From Pollenia angustigena (taxonomy: Eukaryota > Arthropoda > Insecta > Diptera > Polleniidae): DNA of 64,000 nt. The position numbers were made by a program, and so were the translations under genes. Shown piece by piece: positions 1-11,166 of this stretch. Location of the stretch: assembly GCA_930367215.1 (NCBI GenBank), contig OV884056.1, positions 233,297,127 through 233,361,126 on the forward strand, read 5' to 3'. The first letter of the stretch is position 1. Every line of letters begins with the position of its first letter. A model generated the notes under the pieces. The model searched no databases and was not told where the DNA came from. It saw only the letters and a list, made by a program, of their open reading frames with translations.

Positions 1-957
1 GTTCGCTGGGAAAAGATTTTCATGTATCCACGTCAAACATTTTCGGTTTGCAAAATAAATGATTAAAGCGAACGTACTCCTGTAGAAGGGAATTGTCGCG
101 TGTGCTCGCAACTACGTATGAAGCACATAAAAACAAGCAAAGCTTGCACAAAATGTTTCAAACCAATTTGAAATAAGCATGCAATTCAACCAACTGTCCA
201 ATATGAACAAATAGCTAAGTGTTAATTTCTGGTTTTTTTTTTTATTTATCTATGTATATTTTTTTTTTTTTGTTTGTTTTTCTTAAATATTCATTACGAC
301 TTCCTTTAATTTTATTTTAGCAACAGTTCACTAAAAATATACATGCAATAATCGCTTTTCGATACTTAATGTATGAAGGTACACCCGGGTACCTTGCCAT
401 ACCGTTAAGGGTGTAAGATGAAATTTGGTACACCAAGCCCTTCCAAAATGATAATTTATAATCTATTAATAGTTAGGAGTTCTCAAGAAGTTTCAGCAAT
501 GTGGAACGTCTCCTTCTATAAAAAAAAATAATCTGAAAACGCCAAAGGTACTCCGGTACCTGGCTATTCACATAAGGTTTAATTGTAAAATATTGTGATA
601 ATACCGATAGTGATTACACCTGCCAATATTCAAAAATAAAACTTTCGATATTATCAATAGTGCTATCGATTGTTTTGCAGCCAGCTTGGAGAGGATAGAT
701 CCAAGATATCATAAATGACATCTGGAATTCGACATTAGATTAAAAAAGGATTAAATACAAAAATGAAGTCATATTCTACCCATTAATAATGATACATTCA
801 AAAGAAAAAGTCAATACATCCGTACTCAAATCAATCCGAAGTGGTATTAATATTATAGAAAGATTGATTCAAGTACGGATTTTCAAACGCAAAATACTTA
901 AATTATTCATATTCTATCCCGATGTCGGACTTGAAATAATCCGAAAATGAGATTGAT
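1..957. other. AT-rich non-coding DNA, no gene seen
   Basis: No coding region is supported. The stretch has poly-T runs near 232-272 and an imperfect hairpin at about 818-881, where ATCCGTACTCAAATCAA is followed about 30 bp later by the reverse complement of ATCCGTACTTGAATCAA. The sequence on both sides of the piggyBac-like element that follows (about 940-957 and 2893-2930) contains matching inverted GAGATTGATT words. This suggests the region was itself part of an older inverted-repeat element. Confidence 0.5.
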
Positions 958-1230
958 TTAACCCATTAAGGACTGATGCGTATTTAAAAACCCAAAAGCA
1001 GAGCCACCGTAGAAAAATTCTGGCTTAATTTAAATAAGAGGTATCGCAAATTGGTTTTTACAGAAAGATAAAGAAAGGATGGACTACTTAAAAAAAATTT
1101 TGAATTTAAATTTTACCCCCTTCTATTGGGAAAAATATCGGCTTAAAAATTAGAAATTCTTCAAATTTGGAAAAGTGAACGAAAACGGCTCTGGAAAATT
1201 AGGAGAGTAGGAAATCGGAAAAACCTTTTC

Positions 1231-1411
1231 GTGAGTTATAGCCAGCTATGAGCACCACTACATTGAAAGCTTTGCATGTGTTTCATTGTTTTGTTTATGT
1301 TTGCATTTGTTGGTTTTATGCTCTTTTGCTCTTTGGTTTTTGTGTATGTATACACATCGTTCGCTCTTTTTTAATTTTCATTTTGAACTTGCCCATAGCT
1401 GGTTATAGCCT
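1231..1411. repeat. Inverted repeat around the GTTATAGCCAGCTATG word
   Basis: GTTATAGCCAGCTATGAGCA at about 1235-1254 has an imperfect inverted partner at about 1391-1411 (CCCATAGCTGGTTATAGCC). The loop of about 137 bp contains an open frame rich in Phe, Cys and Leu that looks like chance. It is probably a small MITE inside the piggyBac-like element. Confidence 0.35.
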
Positions 1412-1896
1412 TGGGTGTGCTCTACTTTAGAAAAAAGTATTTTCTTAATTGGGCCAATTACGTTGACTGCAGGTTTGATTCAATGGCATGGCTATTTAAA
1501 TACCCACTTCGCTGTCAGAGGTTTCAAAACACATATTTTTTTAAAATTTTTTGGTAAGTAAAAATGCGTTGTTTTATGTAAAATGAACCATTTATTAGTG
1601 AAAAAATAAAGAAAGAAATATCACAGCTGTGGTTGATTATTGAGAAAATTTTATTTTTTTAATGTTTTTTGGGACACCAGCATAAAACTGTGCAAAACAA
1701 ATCATATCCATGCGCTTTGCCATTTCTTGTGCATTTGTGACAACTTTTTTCCTTATACCAAAACGAGAATTAGGAATTGTTACAAATGCTTCAACCACGC
1801 CCACACGTTAATACAATTCTTCAACTTTCAGATTCTATAAATTTTCTTAACATGAAGTGTTATTTCCAGGCATTCACCATTCCAGCATCCAAAGTA

Positions 1897-2037
1897 TTAG
1901 TAAGTCTGGGATTACACTATGAAAGTTTGAAAGGTGAGAGAGGAGAGGAGAGAAGAAAAACATGTTCTCTTCCCCTCTTACCAATAAACTCAGACTTTCT
2001 GAAAGAAAACTTTCATAGTGAGAATCCAGACTAAGTT
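1897..2037. mobile_element. Small MITE with about 30-bp inverted ends
   Basis: The left end contains AAGTCTGGGATTACACTATG followed by AAAGTTT. The right end (2007-2037) is its inverted counterpart, AAACTTTCATAGTGAGAATC and CAGACTAAG. The centre is purine-rich (GAGAGAGGAGAGGAGAG). No coding sequence and no clear target duplication. It lies inside the piggyBac-like element. Confidence 0.5.
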
Positions 2038-2140
2038 ACGGTCAGTACCACTGCTTACAACGAATTTAAGTGCGGTAATTATTCATGACCTTGTCGAGTA
2101 AGTACTTTCAAAACAACTTTAGTTCTTTTCAATTCACTAA

Positions 2141-2279
2141 CAGCCTGTTCAACGATTTCGAACGTTAACGTTCGCATAGAATATTACATTTAAAACAAAA
2201 ACAAATTTTCGAATTTTGTTATTGTTTTAAATATAATTTTCTATGCGAACGATGACGTTCGACATCGTTAAACCGGCAG
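2141..2279. mobile_element. Small MITE with about 45-bp inverted ends
   Basis: CAGCCTGTTCAACGATTTCG opens the element, and the inverted copy CGACATCGTTAAACCGGCAG closes it. The arms extend inward through ACGTTCGCATAGAA and TTTAAAACAA. The size is about 139 bp with no ORF. The flanks are TAA on the left and TTA on the right, hinting at a TWA-type target, but they are not identical. Confidence 0.55.
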
Positions 2280-2892
2280 TTATTATATGTTGTTACTCTA
2301 CTCGTAATAAAAACAGGGAAATCACTAAATTGTTTTTAAAAAACAAAAATCATCAAATAGAGTAAAACAGAGCAGTAAAAAAACAATCACACAGCTCCTC
2401 AAAGACGGGAAATTTCGAAATTATTTTTAATAATACCCCAGCGGTAAAACTCAAACGACCTTCTTACTTCAGGCCTTATTAAAGTCCTGTTTAAACATTT
2501 TTTGATTCAATTTCCATTATAATCTAACTGCTATAGAATGCCTCAATTAAGGCCTCGGCTCGTTCTTATAAAAGATAAGATACATAGCGGAAAGCCTACC
2601 CCGCAATGACAACTGGCTGGGGCCGTTTCTACATACGTAGTGAAATAAACACACAACACTCACATCAATGCATATAATAAATGAGTTTTTTATTTTTTTT
2701 TTGTTTTCAAAAAAATCTTGTCTTTTAGAACTTTTTAATAGCGAAGTGGGTAGAAAAATACTCATAGTCTAGGGGCCAAGGTTGGGCAGGTAAAAAATAA
2801 AAAAAAAAATGCATTAATAGCCATAATATTAAATGTCTGAACTTTCATCAAAACCGTATCACGAAATCGGGGTTCAGTCTTTAATGTGTTAA

Positions 2893-3353
2893 GTTCAACT
2901 AAGATTGAATCAATCTCAAAATGCACTTGACTCAAGTATTATAAAGTTGATTTTTCTTCAAAAAAGAAATTACAAAGAAAAAATTATTATGATTGATTTA
3001 CTTACCCGTTTTACACCTTACAGAGTGATAAGACTCCAACATCATGCCCGATATGGGATTAACTTTAGAAATTTTATTTACATATTTAACCAAAAATATA
3101 AACTAAATGAGAAACAAGAGTTCAAATTTACTATTTTACCCTTCGTGTTACACATTAGTCGGAGGGTTAAACACAACGAAAAGCTTAATCTTTTTTTTAC
3201 TTGATTTAAGAATTTTAAACTAATTTCAAGAAACTGCGGGATTGATTTTCGAAAGTAATCCCATTTAGCATTGTTTTGAGTACGTTTTAGTGTTATTCGT
3301 GCTTGAATTTTTGAGTACGACTCGTACCTTATAGCTTATATGGATATAAAAAG
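2893..3353. other. AT-rich stretch, no gene recognised
   Basis: This contains a 99-codon open frame (2905-3204) with no recognisable motif and the K/N/F/I-rich composition expected by chance here. The first 40 bp resemble an inverted copy of the sequence left of the piggyBac-like element. Nothing else is supported. Confidence 0.4.
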
Positions 3354-3660
3354 TCAAGTGAACTGAGATCACTACAACGTTTGCAGAATAGAGGTCTTAA
3401 GATAGTAGCTAATTTTCCAGTCTTGCACTCAACTTGTTCATTATACCATGATCATTTTAAATCGGTTTTACCAATATTACAAGTTGCAGCTTCTTTTATA
3501 TGTTTTCAAATGCATGCATAATATTGGACACCATATACAGTTTTCAAGTAACCAACACTCATTTAATACCAGAAACAATAGTTACTTAGTGTATGGGTAG
3601 TCGTGAGTTCAACAATTTACCGCAAAGTTTAAGGTGTATATATACACGAAGAGACTTGTG
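3354..3660 (+). pseudogene. CR1/L2-type LINE fragment, reverse transcriptase C-terminus
   Basis: The frame from 3354 reads through a segment beginning SSELRSLQRLQNRGLKIVAN, the post-RT region typical of CR1/L2-group non-LTR retrotransposons. A frame change near 3525 leads into HSFNTRNNSYLVYG and then FNNLPQSL. That run is the family's usual terminal signature (NTRN, then FN-LP). A stop and a frameshift show it is dead. Only about 100 residues of a protein near 900 remain, so it is a severely 5'-truncated relic. Confidence 0.6.
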
Positions 3661-4740
3661 TGCATTATGCGGTATGGGCACAACTTATGCACAAATTCAC
3701 GAAAAATGACTAAGAACAGTTGTTCATAATCTATGCACACTTGCTCATAACTTAAGTTCAGCACTATGAGCATGTTTTATGAACAACTGGGCATAAATTA
3801 TGAACAACATTTTCATAGATTCTGAACAACTGGGAATAGACTATGAACAACTGTGGATGGGTTATGAACAACAGTTTCATAGATTGTGAACAAATAGGAA
3901 AAAATGTTTAAACGCACTTCAACTACTGTCGCTTCTAAACACAACCGGCACTCTTGACACAAAGAACATAAGTGAAACTAACTTGCAATTAATGCACACT
4001 CATTATCCATATGTGAACGCATTGTTCATAATCTATGCATAAATCGGCACAACTTATGACAAGATACACACATATCAAAATAGTGGGCAAAATGTATGCA
4101 CAAGTGAGCATAACTCATGAACAATAAGTGCTAATACTCGTTCATGCACAATGTTCATATATTATGATCAATTGTGTTTAATTTTCAAATAACTAAAGGT
4201 AGAAGTACATAACACGCGTTAGTGCGCGCGCGCTCTGTCGTCTTCTGTCAAAAAAAGTTAAACTAGTGTTTTTCATAGAACAAGCTACATGCAAAATATT
4301 TTGACGCGTTTGCGCCAGAAAGTTGGTTAACTTTGAACTTTTTAATGCGTTGTGTATTTTTGACAAGTAATCAGCCGACAATAAAAAGAATAATTTAACA
4401 AATTTCTGAATCATGAAAGAAAAACTTATTGAAGAGCTTAAAAAACATACAATATTTATATAAAAAGAATAAATTCAATAAAATAACAAAAGCTTGATAT
4501 ACTTTCGAACCCGTTTTTAATGCACAAATAAGTAAACGAATAAAAAACAGCTGTTAGGAATGGTTTTTGTAACGCGTGTTGTGTAACTTGCAATTTTTTA
4601 CGCGCTAAAGTTTTAAAACGCACGATACTCTTCGACGAACTAACGCGTGTTATGTACTTCCACCTTAAGCTATGAACAATGTTCACAAACTGTGCACATT
4701 TTTTGTGTATAAATTATGCACAATTTTAATAGATTGTTTT
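3661..4740. repeat. Diverged repeat rich in TTGTTCATA / TATGAACAA words, split by a MITE
   Basis: On either side of the 4197-4665 MITE the sequence consists of many degenerate copies, in both orientations, of TATGAACAACTG, TTGTTCATAATCTATGCACA and TTATGCACAA. The words occur every 25-40 bp from about 3675 to 4180 and again from 4670 to 4735. It has no coding capacity. This could be an old satellite-like array or the palindromic core of an unclassified transposon. Confidence 0.5.
4197..4665. mobile_element. MITE with TAA target duplication (PIF/Harbinger-like)
   Basis: This 469-bp element begins AGGTAGAAGTACATAACACG and ends with the inverted counterpart CGTGTTATGTACTTCCACCT. The inverted repeat extends a further eight bases inward (CGTTAGT). 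It is flanked by TAA at 4194-4196 and 4666-4668, and it cleanly interrupts the TTGTTCATA-type repeat. A 3-bp TWA duplication is the PIF/Harbinger hallmark. No transposase is encoded; the small open frames inside have no motif. Confidence 0.7.
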
Positions 4741-4744
4741 TGTT

Positions 4745-6470
4745 TTGTATTGTTGTCTACCTTGTTTAATGTGATATGTATGTGAAAAAGAAAAAAGTGG
4801 CTTTAGTTGTCGTCTTTTGGCGTCCCAATCTTCCGCTTTCTTGTTGATTCCACTCCATCTCTTAAGCCTTTTCAAGGTATGGCCAAAACATCTCCACCAT
4901 CTTCTTTTAATTTGTGTGTCTAATGGTGCGTCATTATTTATGCTTCCTAACTCTTCATTGGTAATAGTTATTGGCCAAAATAAAGCATAAATATTACGGA
5001 GGCATTTATTTATAAGCGACTGCATTTTTTGATTTTCCGCGTCAGTAAATAGCAATGTTTCACTGCCATATAATAACTTTGATTTTACACACGCATAAAA
5101 TATTTTTATTTTTGTGGCTCTGGTGATTTAGCAGCTTCCCCATGTTTTTCGAAGTAGACCAAAAGCGCTTCTAGCCTTGTTTAGCTATTAACTATCCCCC
5201 CACTGACAGACCTAATGTTGCCCAGGTTACAAAAGGTGTCCACGTATTAAATTTGCTGATTTTCAGCCAATATGAAAAAATGTTGTTTAGACGCATTGCG
5301 AAGGATAAGTTCATCAACTTTGTCCCGCACACCAGATACCTTATGGGATAGGAGAAAAATGTCGTCAGCATAATCCAAATCTTACAGCTGCCTTTCAACA
5401 CCCCAAATTAACCTTTTTTTTGTGCACAGTTGCCTCAAAATGTTTTCAAGGACAACGCAATGGCAAGAGCGGACATCGTTATCTTTCTTCCATATAACTT
5501 TTCTTTTAATTGCAACGAGTGTTTTCTTAAAATCGATAAAGAATAAATATTATGAAGATCGTAATTTAATAAATGTTCAATTATTAATCTGAATGTATTT
5601 GCTTGGTCTATGTATGCATCTTCGGTGAGGGCGGTTCGTCCCTGCGAGAATTTTTAATGGACGTCAGCCTCGAGTATATTAGTGTCGGCAAAACGTTGTA
5701 CACGGCATTAAGGAGGGTTTCTACAATCTTAAGGGTCATCTTATTTTGGAATTTTGACTATTATTCCACTTGGCCGTATGTTGCTAAATCGTTCAGCCAG
5801 CCATGCATGGGGATAAATGATTTGCGATGACATTTCGACGTCTGCTAATATCAAATCCTACCCCGTAGTTTTTCTTATTTTGCAGCTTGCCAATTGCGGT
5901 CTTTGTTTCTTCCTGTGTGGGTATATCACTGTTTGTTAGCATATTTATCCCTGCAGTAGCACTGTTAATCGTTGTGTATTGCCGTTATTCTTTGGACTAT
6001 TGCTTAATTATTCAAAGTATTGTCTCCAGCTTATTGTCTATTCCTCCGGGGCTACCTACCATTGCGATCCCGTATCGGTTGGTTAGTTAGTATGTATTCT
6101 GTTTTTTATTTGTTATCTGGTTCATGTTGCTATAAAATTTTCTTATGTTGCCTATGCTAGGTGCAGTTTCGGCATTCATTGTTAGCGTTTCCATGTATGT
6201 ATCTCCTCCTGTCTTTCCTTGCTGATTGTTTGATTTTTTTTTTTTTGCTACAAGGGCGTTCTCTAGTTTAACTACATGAAACTTCTTTACTTGTCTGTGT
6301 TTTATCAAATTGTCTCTTATCCACTGCTCTCTGGAGGACTTTTCCAGCGATCCTAATGTTTATTCCGCAATCTCTTTTATTATAACGCCTGTGTAATTGC
6401 ATGTTTGGGGGATGTAAATTAAAATTCAATCCTTCATCAGATCACTAACTGTCTTTTTTGTACCGGTGTT
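4745..6470 (-). pseudogene. Decayed RTE-type LINE (reverse transcriptase and C-terminal region)
   Basis: Read on the minus strand, several frames together outline a LINE reverse transcriptase. Upstream pieces near 5500 include an IDFKKTLV segment (the FIDFKKAFD position of palm motif A). The catalytic box DYADDIFLLSHK lies near 5345-5375. A C-terminal segment (4726-5055) carries NKCLRNIYALFWPITITNEE and then IKRRWWRCFGHTLKRL, the conserved post-RT tail seen in RTE-like elements. Stops and frameshifts separate all the pieces. The 5' limit near 6.2-6.5 kb is uncertain. No endonuclease domain was identified. Confidence 0.65.
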
Positions 6471-8229
6471 TCTTAGCCTATTTATATTGAATGGTTTGGC
6501 TGTTTTTTTCTGATCTGACTCCCTATGGGTTTTAAGTTTAAAATTGAATACTGAAATCTGTGCCCTGTTTTGCACGCACATCCATTAGTGAGGAAAAAAT
6601 TAGCTCACACATCTTGCTGCTATGCTCGTTTATTAAGCATATTTATAGACAAGATTTTATTTCAGAGTGTTTATAAATTCAGTTATATGGACGTTGTTGA
6701 CTTTGCTTGCTCAACCATTCAACGTTAGTATTACCCGAAAAGTGTATATAAACGTATAAATTGCAAAAAAAAACAAACCTCCTGGTTGGTGACATATTTT
6801 ACACTTTCACACAGTAGTAAATGTATACCTTTAAACTAATATTACGTTTGACTTTAATGCAATTTCACTCGAAACCACACATTTCTCCATTAACAGTCCC
6901 AACACCAGCCAACTAACATGAATTTACACGCACAGCTGTTTGGTGTTCAAGTAAGGTTTAAATACACTTACAACAACAAATAATCATACACATAGCACTC
7001 ACACACAAATTTCTCTTGCAATTAAAGTTTTGTTCTTGTTGTTTTTCTTAATATTTCCAATAGAGGTCAAAATTTGTGTAATAATTTTAAATTGTGCCTG
7101 TTCTGTAGTCTCATGTGAATGAAACATGTTTCTGTTGAAGTCAGCATTTATAGGAGGGCAAATATGGTGATATGTTGTTGGCATCACGTTGCAAGAATAA
7201 CAGCAGACGGTAGTGAAGCAGCCATTTAGTGATGCTTCACTGGAAGTTGAATTATTTTTTGGAGTGTCATTCTTAATGTGAAAATGTGGCTGCGTGATGC
7301 TTCTTAAGGTGGTTTTAGACGACATGTATTTTGCCGTGGCTTTGTTAGATGTAAAATCCATATGTTATTGCGCACGTTTGTAAAAATTAACAACTACAGA
7401 AGGTTTATAATTTCTGTTTTCACACGTTCGTTGTTGGTTTTATCTGACATAACTTAAAATCAGTTGTAACAAAAAATTATAAAGATTTATATTTCTTTTC
7501 ACTTTTTTTGTATTTCAGTTAATTAAAAATTTTGGTCTTTTAAAGAATATGTGTAAATAAATAGATTTTAATGTAAATTTGCCGCCACCAACAAATGACT
7601 TGCAAAACAGCTGATGCCAGATGAATTATCAGTTTAAAATAGGACACGCTCTAATCGAAAATCTTTCACTGCTAACTTAAGCTGCTATTTACAGAAGCAA
7701 CTCTTTTTTGCTTACGCACGGCATGTATGCATTTTGCAATGCCAAATTTGACAAGCACAGTGCTAAGTACATGTCGTCTAAAACCAACTTCACTTTACAT
7801 ACTGTTGCTTTTATCAAACATACAGCTACTGATGATGTTGTAGGAGTGATTGCTGCTGGTATTGTTCCTGATGTTGTTGTTTTTATTGCTGATGACTTTG
7901 TCAAGCTTTTGTGTCCTTTGGCACCATCTACATAAAACGTTCTTAATATCAACATGACCTACGTACTACCTGCATTTTTTTTATACAATCTTAGGGCTTT
8001 GGTGCGATCTAGTCCATACATTTGGTAGTCTTAAATATTCTCTAAATATTAGATTTGTTTGGGGTTAAAAGTCAAGAAAATTTACCTATTATTTCACCTA
8101 GGGCCCATGCGAATATGCTCCCGGAATAAGGGTTTTAACACGATAGCAAACATACCGTATGAGTTAGGGAGCAATAGGTTTTCCAATACTTTGATGAATC
8201 ATTAAGATCCGGTACAACTAATATAGAAC
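6471..8229. repeat. Non-coding DNA with an inverted pair at 7308-7336 / 7761-7789
   Basis: TGGTTTTAGACGACATGTA at about 7310 recurs inverted at about 7769-7787. The two divergent open frames that span them (6999-7361 minus, 7708-7935 plus) share the peptide AKYMSSKT. No domain is recognised on either side, and the rest of the frames do not match. It could be a decayed inverted-repeat transposon or two inverted exonic fragments. The remainder shows low-complexity T-rich DNA only. Confidence 0.35.
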
Positions 8230-9084
8230 ACTAGCTGACCCGACAGACGTTGTCCTGTCCAAATTAGGAAAAATTTTTGCGTTCGATTTTTAAAATCCGT
8301 TAAAAAGATACGAACATTTGAAAGAAAAATTAGTCAAATCGATGGAGTCGTTTTCTGATTTTAGGTAAATCGAAAAAGTGGGCGTTAAAGTAGGCGGGGC
8401 AAAATTTTCTTTCCGTAAAAAGCTAAGTTGGACCATGGCGAGCCGTTCTCAAGTTATGCGCTTAGTAGAAAAAGTGGGGGTAAAAGTAGGCGTGGTACAT
8501 TCTTCTTTCGATGTAAACGTAAAATGGATTAATACGAACATTTAAAAGAAAAATTAGTCAAATCGATGGAGCCGTTTTTTGATTTTAGGTAAATCGAAAA
8601 AAGTGGGCGGGGCAAAATTTTCCCTTCGTAAACACCTAAGTTAGATCACGGCAATCATTTTAAAGAAAAAATCCTCCAAATCAGTCAAGCCGTTCTCAAG
8701 TTATGCGCTTATAACACGAACATTTGAAAGAAAAATTTGTCAAATCGATGGAGCCGTTTTCTGATTTAAGGTAATTCCAAAAAAGTACGCGTAAAAGTGG
8801 GAGGGGCAAAATTTTCTTTTCGTATAAATCCAAGTTGGACCATGGCGATCATTTTAAAGGAAAAACCGTCCAAATTATATAGATGTCATTGGTGGTGCAA
8901 TATGAAAATTGGATTTTGCCACGTCCCTCCGCCCGCAGACCAAAAATCAAAAATCAGACTTCACAGTGTCACCCGGCTGAATATTCTGAAGATTTCCTGA
9001 AAATTTCATCAAAATCGGCCCAGCAGTTTTTGTGTCCATACGTTACATACATACATACACACATCCTGTTTTGTATATATAGAT
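8230..9084 (+). repeat. Interspersed repeat with CTAGCTGACCCG...TATATATAGAT ends and internal repeats
   Basis: It begins CTAGCTGACCCGACAGACGT and ends TTGTATATATAGAT, the pair of termini seen in a very widespread insect repeat type. The interior holds three diverged copies of a block of about 200-240 bp. Each contains AAATTAGTCAAATCGATGGA or a close variant, AAGTGGGCG, GGGGCAAAATTTTC and GTTGGACCATGGCGA. The last 100 bp (AATTTCATCAAAATCGG, then CAGCAGTTTTTG) look like LINE-derived sequence. The class is uncertain: a LINE 3' end or a Helitron-like non-autonomous repeat. Confidence 0.5.
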
Positions 9085-9595
9085 TTTCTTGCAAAAACTT
9101 AATTTTGTCGTTTCCCTGAAGGAAACCTGGGTGCAAGTGTCTCCAAGTCACCAGTTTTATCGACTATGTTGGTGACATTGTCAACGAAGTGTCTACACTT
9201 CATAACATTTGCCACCATATTTGGCTTAAATACAAAAAAAGATTTTATCAATAACAACTGAAAAGTACAATTCCTATAAAAGTTGAAGAAATAATAAAAA
9301 AAGATTGTTATGAGTTCGTATTCGTACAAAAAGTGAAGACTACTTTTACTAAAATGTACTAGCGATTCTCTGGTTCCAATGTCTACATATTCCAAAGGTA
9401 CTACTTAGTCAGTACCTAGTCAGTAGTACTAACGTCAGTAGTAGATTTCCAATGACACGCACATTTTAAATGTCTATTGTAAATAACATTGCCTGGGGAA
9501 TAATAAGTTACTAGTACTGGTGACTGTGTCAATGGTGAATCTGTACAGATTCACTGGTGACATTTCCTGCAGGGTTGTTTATCCGTCGCTGCATG
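9085..9595. other. Non-coding DNA, simple AGTACTA/GTCAGTA repetition
   Basis: No gene seen. At 9399-9442 there is a short run of GTACTACTTAGTCAGTACC-like repetition (TAGTCAGTA, CGTCAGTAG). Open frames on the minus strand show no motif. Confidence 0.4.
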
Positions 9596-9973
9596 TACCC
9601 TACAAATAAAATTGGACCACCTAATCCATTTTGATAAAATGGACTACTCCATGGACTAGTCCGATGTAATGCAAGCATGGACCATGTCATTGCTAAAAAG
9701 TGTTTGTAGTGAGACGATATGTCTTCGTTTTTTAACGACAAGCTTTCGTTTTTAAACGACTTCAAAACTAATCCTCTTGAGTATACCATGGAGTAGTTTT
9801 AAAACTACTCCTTAGTGGTCCAAAGGTGGGTTATATGGTCCACTCCTACGACATCGTAATGTTAAATAGACCAGGTTTTTTCCATACGTTTGGGTTAGTT
9901 TTGGACTAGTCCTGGTCCCATGTGGACTACTCTTTACACGCGTGTTTGGACTGGTCCTATTATTTGCAGGGTA
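9596..9973. mobile_element. MITE with TACCCTRCAAATAA inverted ends
   Basis: The left end is TACCCTACAAATAAAATTGG and the right end is its inverted counterpart ending TATTTGCAGGGTA. The similarity continues inward for about 70 bp through GGACTACTC and GGACTAGTCC. The size is 378 bp with no coding capacity. Candidate flanking duplications are imperfect. Confidence 0.55.
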
Positions 9974-10197
9974 TGAATGTATGTATTTGTATAGGTAAAA
10001 TAGTACATCTATACAGTTGTATATGTGTATGTGAAACTTAGCGTTAATGAATTGAAATTTTAAATTGCCTGAGTAATGATTGGCAACATGCAAAGGGTTG
10101 GCATAAAAAACAACACAAACAGAAAAAAGGTTTGGTACCACTTTTTTACTATTCTCTCTTTTTTCGTTTTTACTCATTCCTTCATAGTAGAAAACTT
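9974..10197. other. AT-rich spacer
   Basis: Short GTATGTATG-type microsatellite near 9974-10030. No gene or element boundary recognised. Confidence 0.3.
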
Positions 10198-10857
10198 ACA
10201 CTCAATTCACATGAGGGCTTTTACGACGTCGTTTTATCTTGATTCCCTTTTAAAGCAACTTCCAAAATCTCTTTGCGTTCATACGATGATTTTTGGTTGC
10301 ATGTCTTTTTTTTATTTACAGTATGGCCTTGATTACCCGTCATTCGATTAACCGGCAGCTTCAATAAAATGGAAAACAAAAATTTTTTTGCACTGATTTA
10401 AATTGCCTCTATTATCCGAAATTATAAACAAATTATCTTTTTTTCGTTAAATTTTGAACAATCAAAATAAATTTAAATAAACGAAGAAAGAGAATATCTT
10501 AACGGTGTGGAAGCATGTTCTGCCAAATTTACTTTTTTCCTCATGTTAACATAATAAAACGTTATATATTTACATAAAATAAGAAACACACCAAAAAAAA
10601 TAAATAATCAAGAATTCTGCCGATCCCGTCTATTATCGATAATCGAGGTCTCACTGTATTTTCAACCACACACTTCAAAGTAAGAAAAAGAATAAAACGT
10701 AAACAGAAAAAGTTAAAAGAGAAATGTAAAAAACGACATGCAAAATACAAAGCGAGACATTTTGTTAACCCCTCTTTCTTTTCTACACCGCTCACCAACA
10801 AACCAAAAGAGACGTCGACAAAGCGACGTCGTAAAAGCCCTCATCTAAACTGAGTGT
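10198..10857. mobile_element. Inverted-repeat DNA element hosting a pogo-type MITE
   Basis: ACACTCAATTCACATGAGGG followed by CTTTTACGACGTCG opens the left end. The right end is the inverted counterpart, CGACGTCGTAAAAGCCCTCA and ending TGAGTGT. The 16-base core GAGGGCTTTTACGACG is identical in both. The 660-bp element has no ORF of its own. A complete 338-bp element sits inside it (10319-10656). Superfamily unknown. Confidence 0.6.
10319..10656. mobile_element. pogo/Tigger-type MITE with TA duplications
   Basis: The ends are CAGTATGGCCTTGATTACC and, inverted, CAGTGAGACCTCGATTATCG. They are flanked by TA at 10317-10318 and 10657-10658. CAGT plus CCTCGATTATC is the conserved terminus of pogo/Tigger elements (Tc1/mariner superfamily). 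The 338-bp body is non-coding. It is nested inside the 10198-10857 element, so it is the younger insertion. Confidence 0.65.
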
Positions 10858-11164
10858 TAAACAACTAAATGGATTTAGGACTTTAATTAAAAACCGAATT
10901 TTTTTTCTTCGTATCAGTATGACAATGGGTAAAAGCGAAAGCGGTAAAATAAAAAAAAATATTTTTATTTGCATTTCTGTATAGTAAATTTAATTAAAAA
11001 ATACTAATATAAAATTTTCTCGTTTATTTTCAAAAATGGCTTTGGTCACTTTTACAAGACGAAAATTCTCAAGTGATGTCCCAAAATGACAAAAAAAAAA
11101 AATTAATAGTAAGATGTGGTTAAATAAACGTGAATTTTAATGTGTTTTCTTAAATCTTCATACA
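10858..11164. other. AT-rich spacer, nothing recognised
   Basis: Poly-A and poly-T runs only; no motif-bearing frame. Confidence 0.3.
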
Positions 11165-11166
11165 TA

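Larger units (their letters stand above)
962..2888. mobile_element. piggyBac-like non-autonomous element with TTAA target duplications
   Basis: The left end reads CCCATTAAGGACTGATGCG. The reverse complement of the right end reads CACATTAAAGACTGAACC, a terminal inverted repeat with two mismatches in its first 15 bases. Both ends abut TTAA (958-961 and 2889-2892), the target duplication characteristic of piggyBac transposons. The 1.9-kb interior has no transposase ORF, so it is non-autonomous or decayed. It carries smaller inverted-repeat elements near 1.9 and 2.2 kb, and a further inverted pair sharing TACCCACTTCGCT at about 1500 and 2745. The superfamily call rests on TTAA plus the CCC-type terminus only. 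Confidence 0.6.

Noticed and set aside
6999..7361. 120-codon minus-strand ORF as a host gene
   Set aside because: No domain, no conserved composition, and it overlaps an inverted-repeat segment.
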